Source of the DNA: Streptomyces sp. PT12
GTDB lineage: Bacteria > Actinomycetota > Actinomycetes > Streptomycetales > Streptomycetaceae
Reading direction: 5' to 3'
DNA length: 64,000 bases
Assembly: GCF_003311645.1 (NCBI RefSeq)
Contig: NZ_QEST01000235.1
Coordinates: 211,202 to 275,201 of the forward strand
Numbering within the stretch: the first letter of the stretch is position 1; each line of letters opens with the position of its first letter. The notes under the pieces were generated by a model, which worked only from the letters and a program-made list of their open reading frames with translations, was not told the DNA's origin and did not search any database. A program made the position numbers and the translations under genes. This document shows, piece after piece, positions 62,315 through 64,000 of this stretch.

Positions 62315-62322
62315 CCCTAGGG
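62315..62322. promoter_or_regulatory. CCCTAGGG palindrome upstream of the PKS gene
   Basis: An exact 8-bp palindrome about 60 bases before the PKS start, matching the boxes in front of the LAL gene. A candidate target of the LAL activator. Confidence 0.5.
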
Positions 62323-62377
62323 TTCGAGACAAGCGCGCGCCGCTGCGTCGGCGCCTTCTCTACCCGGAGTGGCTGTG

Positions 62378-64000
62378 GTGGGCAACCAGGAGAAGCTTCT
62401 CGACTACCTCAAGCGCGCGACCACGGACCTGCGCGCCGCGCGCAGGCGTATCGCCGAGATCGAGCACCGCGACCGCGAGCCGATCGCCATCGTCGCGATG
62501 GCCTGCCGCTACCCGGGGGGCGTTGACTCGCCCGAGGGGCTGTGGCGGCTGGTCGACGAGGGCGTTGACGCGGTGTCGGAGTTCCCGGCCGACCGCGGCT
62601 GGGACACCGAGGGCATCTACGACCCCGAGCCGGGCAAGCCGGGGAAAACCGCGGCCCGCGAGGGCGGATTCCTGTACGACGCGGGCGAGTTCGACGCCGA
62701 GCTGTTCGGCATCAGCCCGCGCGAGGCCGCCGAGACCGACCCGCAGCAGCGGCTGCTGCTCGAGGTGTCCTGGGAGGTCATCGAGCGGGCGGGCATCGAC
62801 CCGCTGTCGCTGAAGGGCAGCCCGACGGGCGTGTTCGCCGGGCTCATGTACCACGACTACGCCAAGGGCAGCAACGGCGGCAGCATCGTCTCGGGCCGCG
62901 TCGCCTACACCCTGGGCCTGGAAGGCCCCGCGGTGACCGTGGACACCGCCTGCTCGTCGTCGCTTGTCGCCCTGCACATGGCGATCCACGCGCTGCGCTC
63001 GGGGGACTGCACGCTCGCCCTCGCGGGGGGCGTGACGGTGATGTCCACGCCCGAGATGTTCGTCTACTTCAGCGAGCAGCGCGGGCTGGCGCTCGACGGC
63101 CGCTGCAAGTCGTTCGGGGCGGGCGCCGACGGCGTCGGCTGCTCCGAGGGCGCCGGGGTCCTCCTCCTGGAGCGCCTGTCGGAGGCGCGCCGCAACGGCC
63201 ACCCCGTGCTCGCGGTGGTGCGCGGCAGCGCCCTGAACCAGGACGGCGCGAGCAACGGCCTGTCGTCCCCCAACGGCCCCGCGCAGCAGCGGGTGATCCG
63301 CGCGGCCCTGGCCAACGCGGGCCTGTCTCCCGCCGATGTGGACGCGGTCGAGGCGCATGGCACGGGCACCACGCTGGGCGACCCGATCGAGGCGCAGGCG
63401 CTGCTTGCCACCTATGGCCAGGACCGCGACGAGCCCCTGTGGCTTGGCTCGATCAAGTCCAACATGGGCCATGCGCAGGCCGCTTCGGGCGTGGCGGGCA
63501 TCATGAAGGTCGTCCTGGCGATGCGGCACGGCGTGCTGCCCAGGACGCTGCACGCGGAGAATCCCTCGCCCCAGGTCGACTGGGAGGCGGGCAACGTCAG
63601 GCTGTTGACCGAGCCGCGCGCGTGGCCGGTGGGCGGTCGCCCGCGCCGAGCGGCCGTGTCGTCGTTCGGGATCAGCGGCACCAACGCGCACGTCATCGTC
63701 GAGGAGGCGCCGCGGGCCGAGGACGAGGAGCCGGAGGAGCGCCGCGAGCTGCCCGTCGTGCCGATCGTCGTCTCGGCCAGGACGCCGGAGGCCCTTGACG
63801 CCCAGATCCGCCGCATCACCCAACCAGCCCCGGGCCAGAGCGACTTGGACCGGGCGTTCTCGGCGGCGACCGGGCGGGCGGCCCTTGAGCACCGCGCGGT
63901 GCTCGTTGGCTCGGAGCGGATCGTGGATGTGGCCGACGATGGCAGGGTGGCGTTTCTCTTCACGGGGCAGGGGAGTCAACGTCTGGGTATGGGGCGGGAG
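62378..64000 (+). CDS. Type I modular polyketide synthase, N-terminal part (docking domain, KS, start of AT)
   Basis: GTG 62378 is the likely start (GGAG at 62366-62369; GTG 62375 is possible). The frame is open to the window end. Residues 1-32 are a coiled-coil docking domain ([27 protein letters not shown]), which marks an extension subunit that accepts a chain from another protein. The ketosynthase has Cys192 (VDTACSSS), His327 (EAHGTGTT) and His365 (GHAQAASG), so it should be active. The sequence ends as the acyltransferase begins ([14 protein letters not shown]), so substrate choice and further modules are out of view. Confidence 0.95.
   Translation, partial: MGNQEKLLDYLKRATTDLRAARRRIAEIEHRDREPIAIVAMACRYPGGVDSPEGLWRLVDEGVDAVSEFPADRGWDTEGIYDPEPGKPGKTAAREGGFLYDAGEFDAELFGISPREAAETDPQQRLLLEVSWEVIERAGIDPLSLKGSPTGVFAGLMYHDYAKGSNGGSIVSGRVAYTLGLEGPAVTVDTACSSSLVALHMAIHALRSGDCTLALAGGVTVMSTPEMFVYFSEQRGLALDGRCKSFGAGADGVGCSEGAGVLLLERLSEARRNGHPVLAVVRGSALNQDGASNGLSSPNGPAQQRVIRAALANAGLSPADVDAVEAHGTGTTLGDPIEAQALLATYGQDRDEPLWLGSIKSNMGHAQAASGVAGIMKVVLAMRHGVLPRTLHAENPSPQVDWEAGNVRLLTEPRAWPVGGRPRRAAVSSFGISGTNAHVIVEEAPRAEDEEPEERRELPVVPIVVSARTPEALDAQIRRITQPAPGQSDLDRAFSAATGRAALEHRAVLVGSERIVDVADDGRVAFLFTGQGSQRLGMGRE

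Noticed and set aside
62360-63979. Long minus-strand frame opposite the PKS
   Set aside because: The plus strand encodes unmistakable ketosynthase motifs; the antisense frame is compositional.

Overview
The window is high-GC actinomycete chromosome, most likely Streptomyces or a close relative. Codon third positions are almost all G or C, GTG starts are common, genes are often joined by ATGA or GTGA stop/start overlaps, and in-frame TTA leucine codons were found in only two genes. The gene families also fit: LAL and ROK regulators, a vanadium haloperoxidase, a DUF574-type methyltransferase, sugar ABC regulons, and a modular type I polyketide synthase (PKS) at the right edge. No rRNA, tRNA or insertion sequence was found.

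Layout. 1-927: fused remnants of a luciferase-like monooxygenase and a family 5 solute-binding lipoprotein. 1159-5797: an operon of a membrane-anchored binding protein, TelA, a binding-protein/vWA lipoprotein and a small membrane protein. 5910-13373: an MFS transporter, sugar-oxidation genes (lactonase, SDR dehydrogenase, a decayed PQQ sugar dehydrogenase), a ROK regulator and a haloperoxidase. 13516-16526: a roughly 3 kb island between 48-bp near-identical direct repeats, holding an XRE/TPR regulator and four small ORFans. 16581-24899: a divergent Trypco2 gene, then a tightly overlapped operon of trypsin-like protease, PknG-type kinase, vWA protein, GlnX-like membrane protein and binding protein.

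24955-28049: an ATP-grasp / PLP-lyase-like / methyltransferase operon, probably for an amino-acid-derived metabolite. 28322-31286: ECF sigma factor with a membrane protein, then a CDF metal exporter with an ArsR sensor. 31910-35463: a serine palmitoyltransferase homologue, a 3-ketodihydrosphingosine reductase homologue and a WS/DGAT-type acyltransferase, which together look like a ceramide-type lipid pathway. 35545-38717: a possible ADP-ribosyltransferase-fold protein and a membrane-anchored lectin. 40058-48885: a LacI-controlled arabinogalactan regulon (ABC transporter, GH42 beta-galactosidase, GH30 endo-beta-1,6-galactanase). 49315-56627: a second sugar ABC operon with a DUF2264 protein, a 2-hydroxyacid dehydrogenase and a DeoR/LacI hybrid regulator. 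56927-59296: gene-poor DNA with tandem repeats, palindromes and a LuxR remnant. 59297-64000: a LAL activator with three clustered TTA codons, then the first part of a PKS.

How the parts fit. The two most interesting systems are the protease-kinase-vWA-GlnX-binding protein operon, which joins a PknG/GlnX/GlnH-like nutrient-sensing module to conflict-system parts, and the sphingoid-base/ceramide-like cassette, unexpected in this kind of organism. The binding-protein-plus-vWA theme of 16.6-24.9 kb recurs at 1.1-5.8 kb. CTAGGG-type motifs occur in front of both the LAL gene and the PKS gene.
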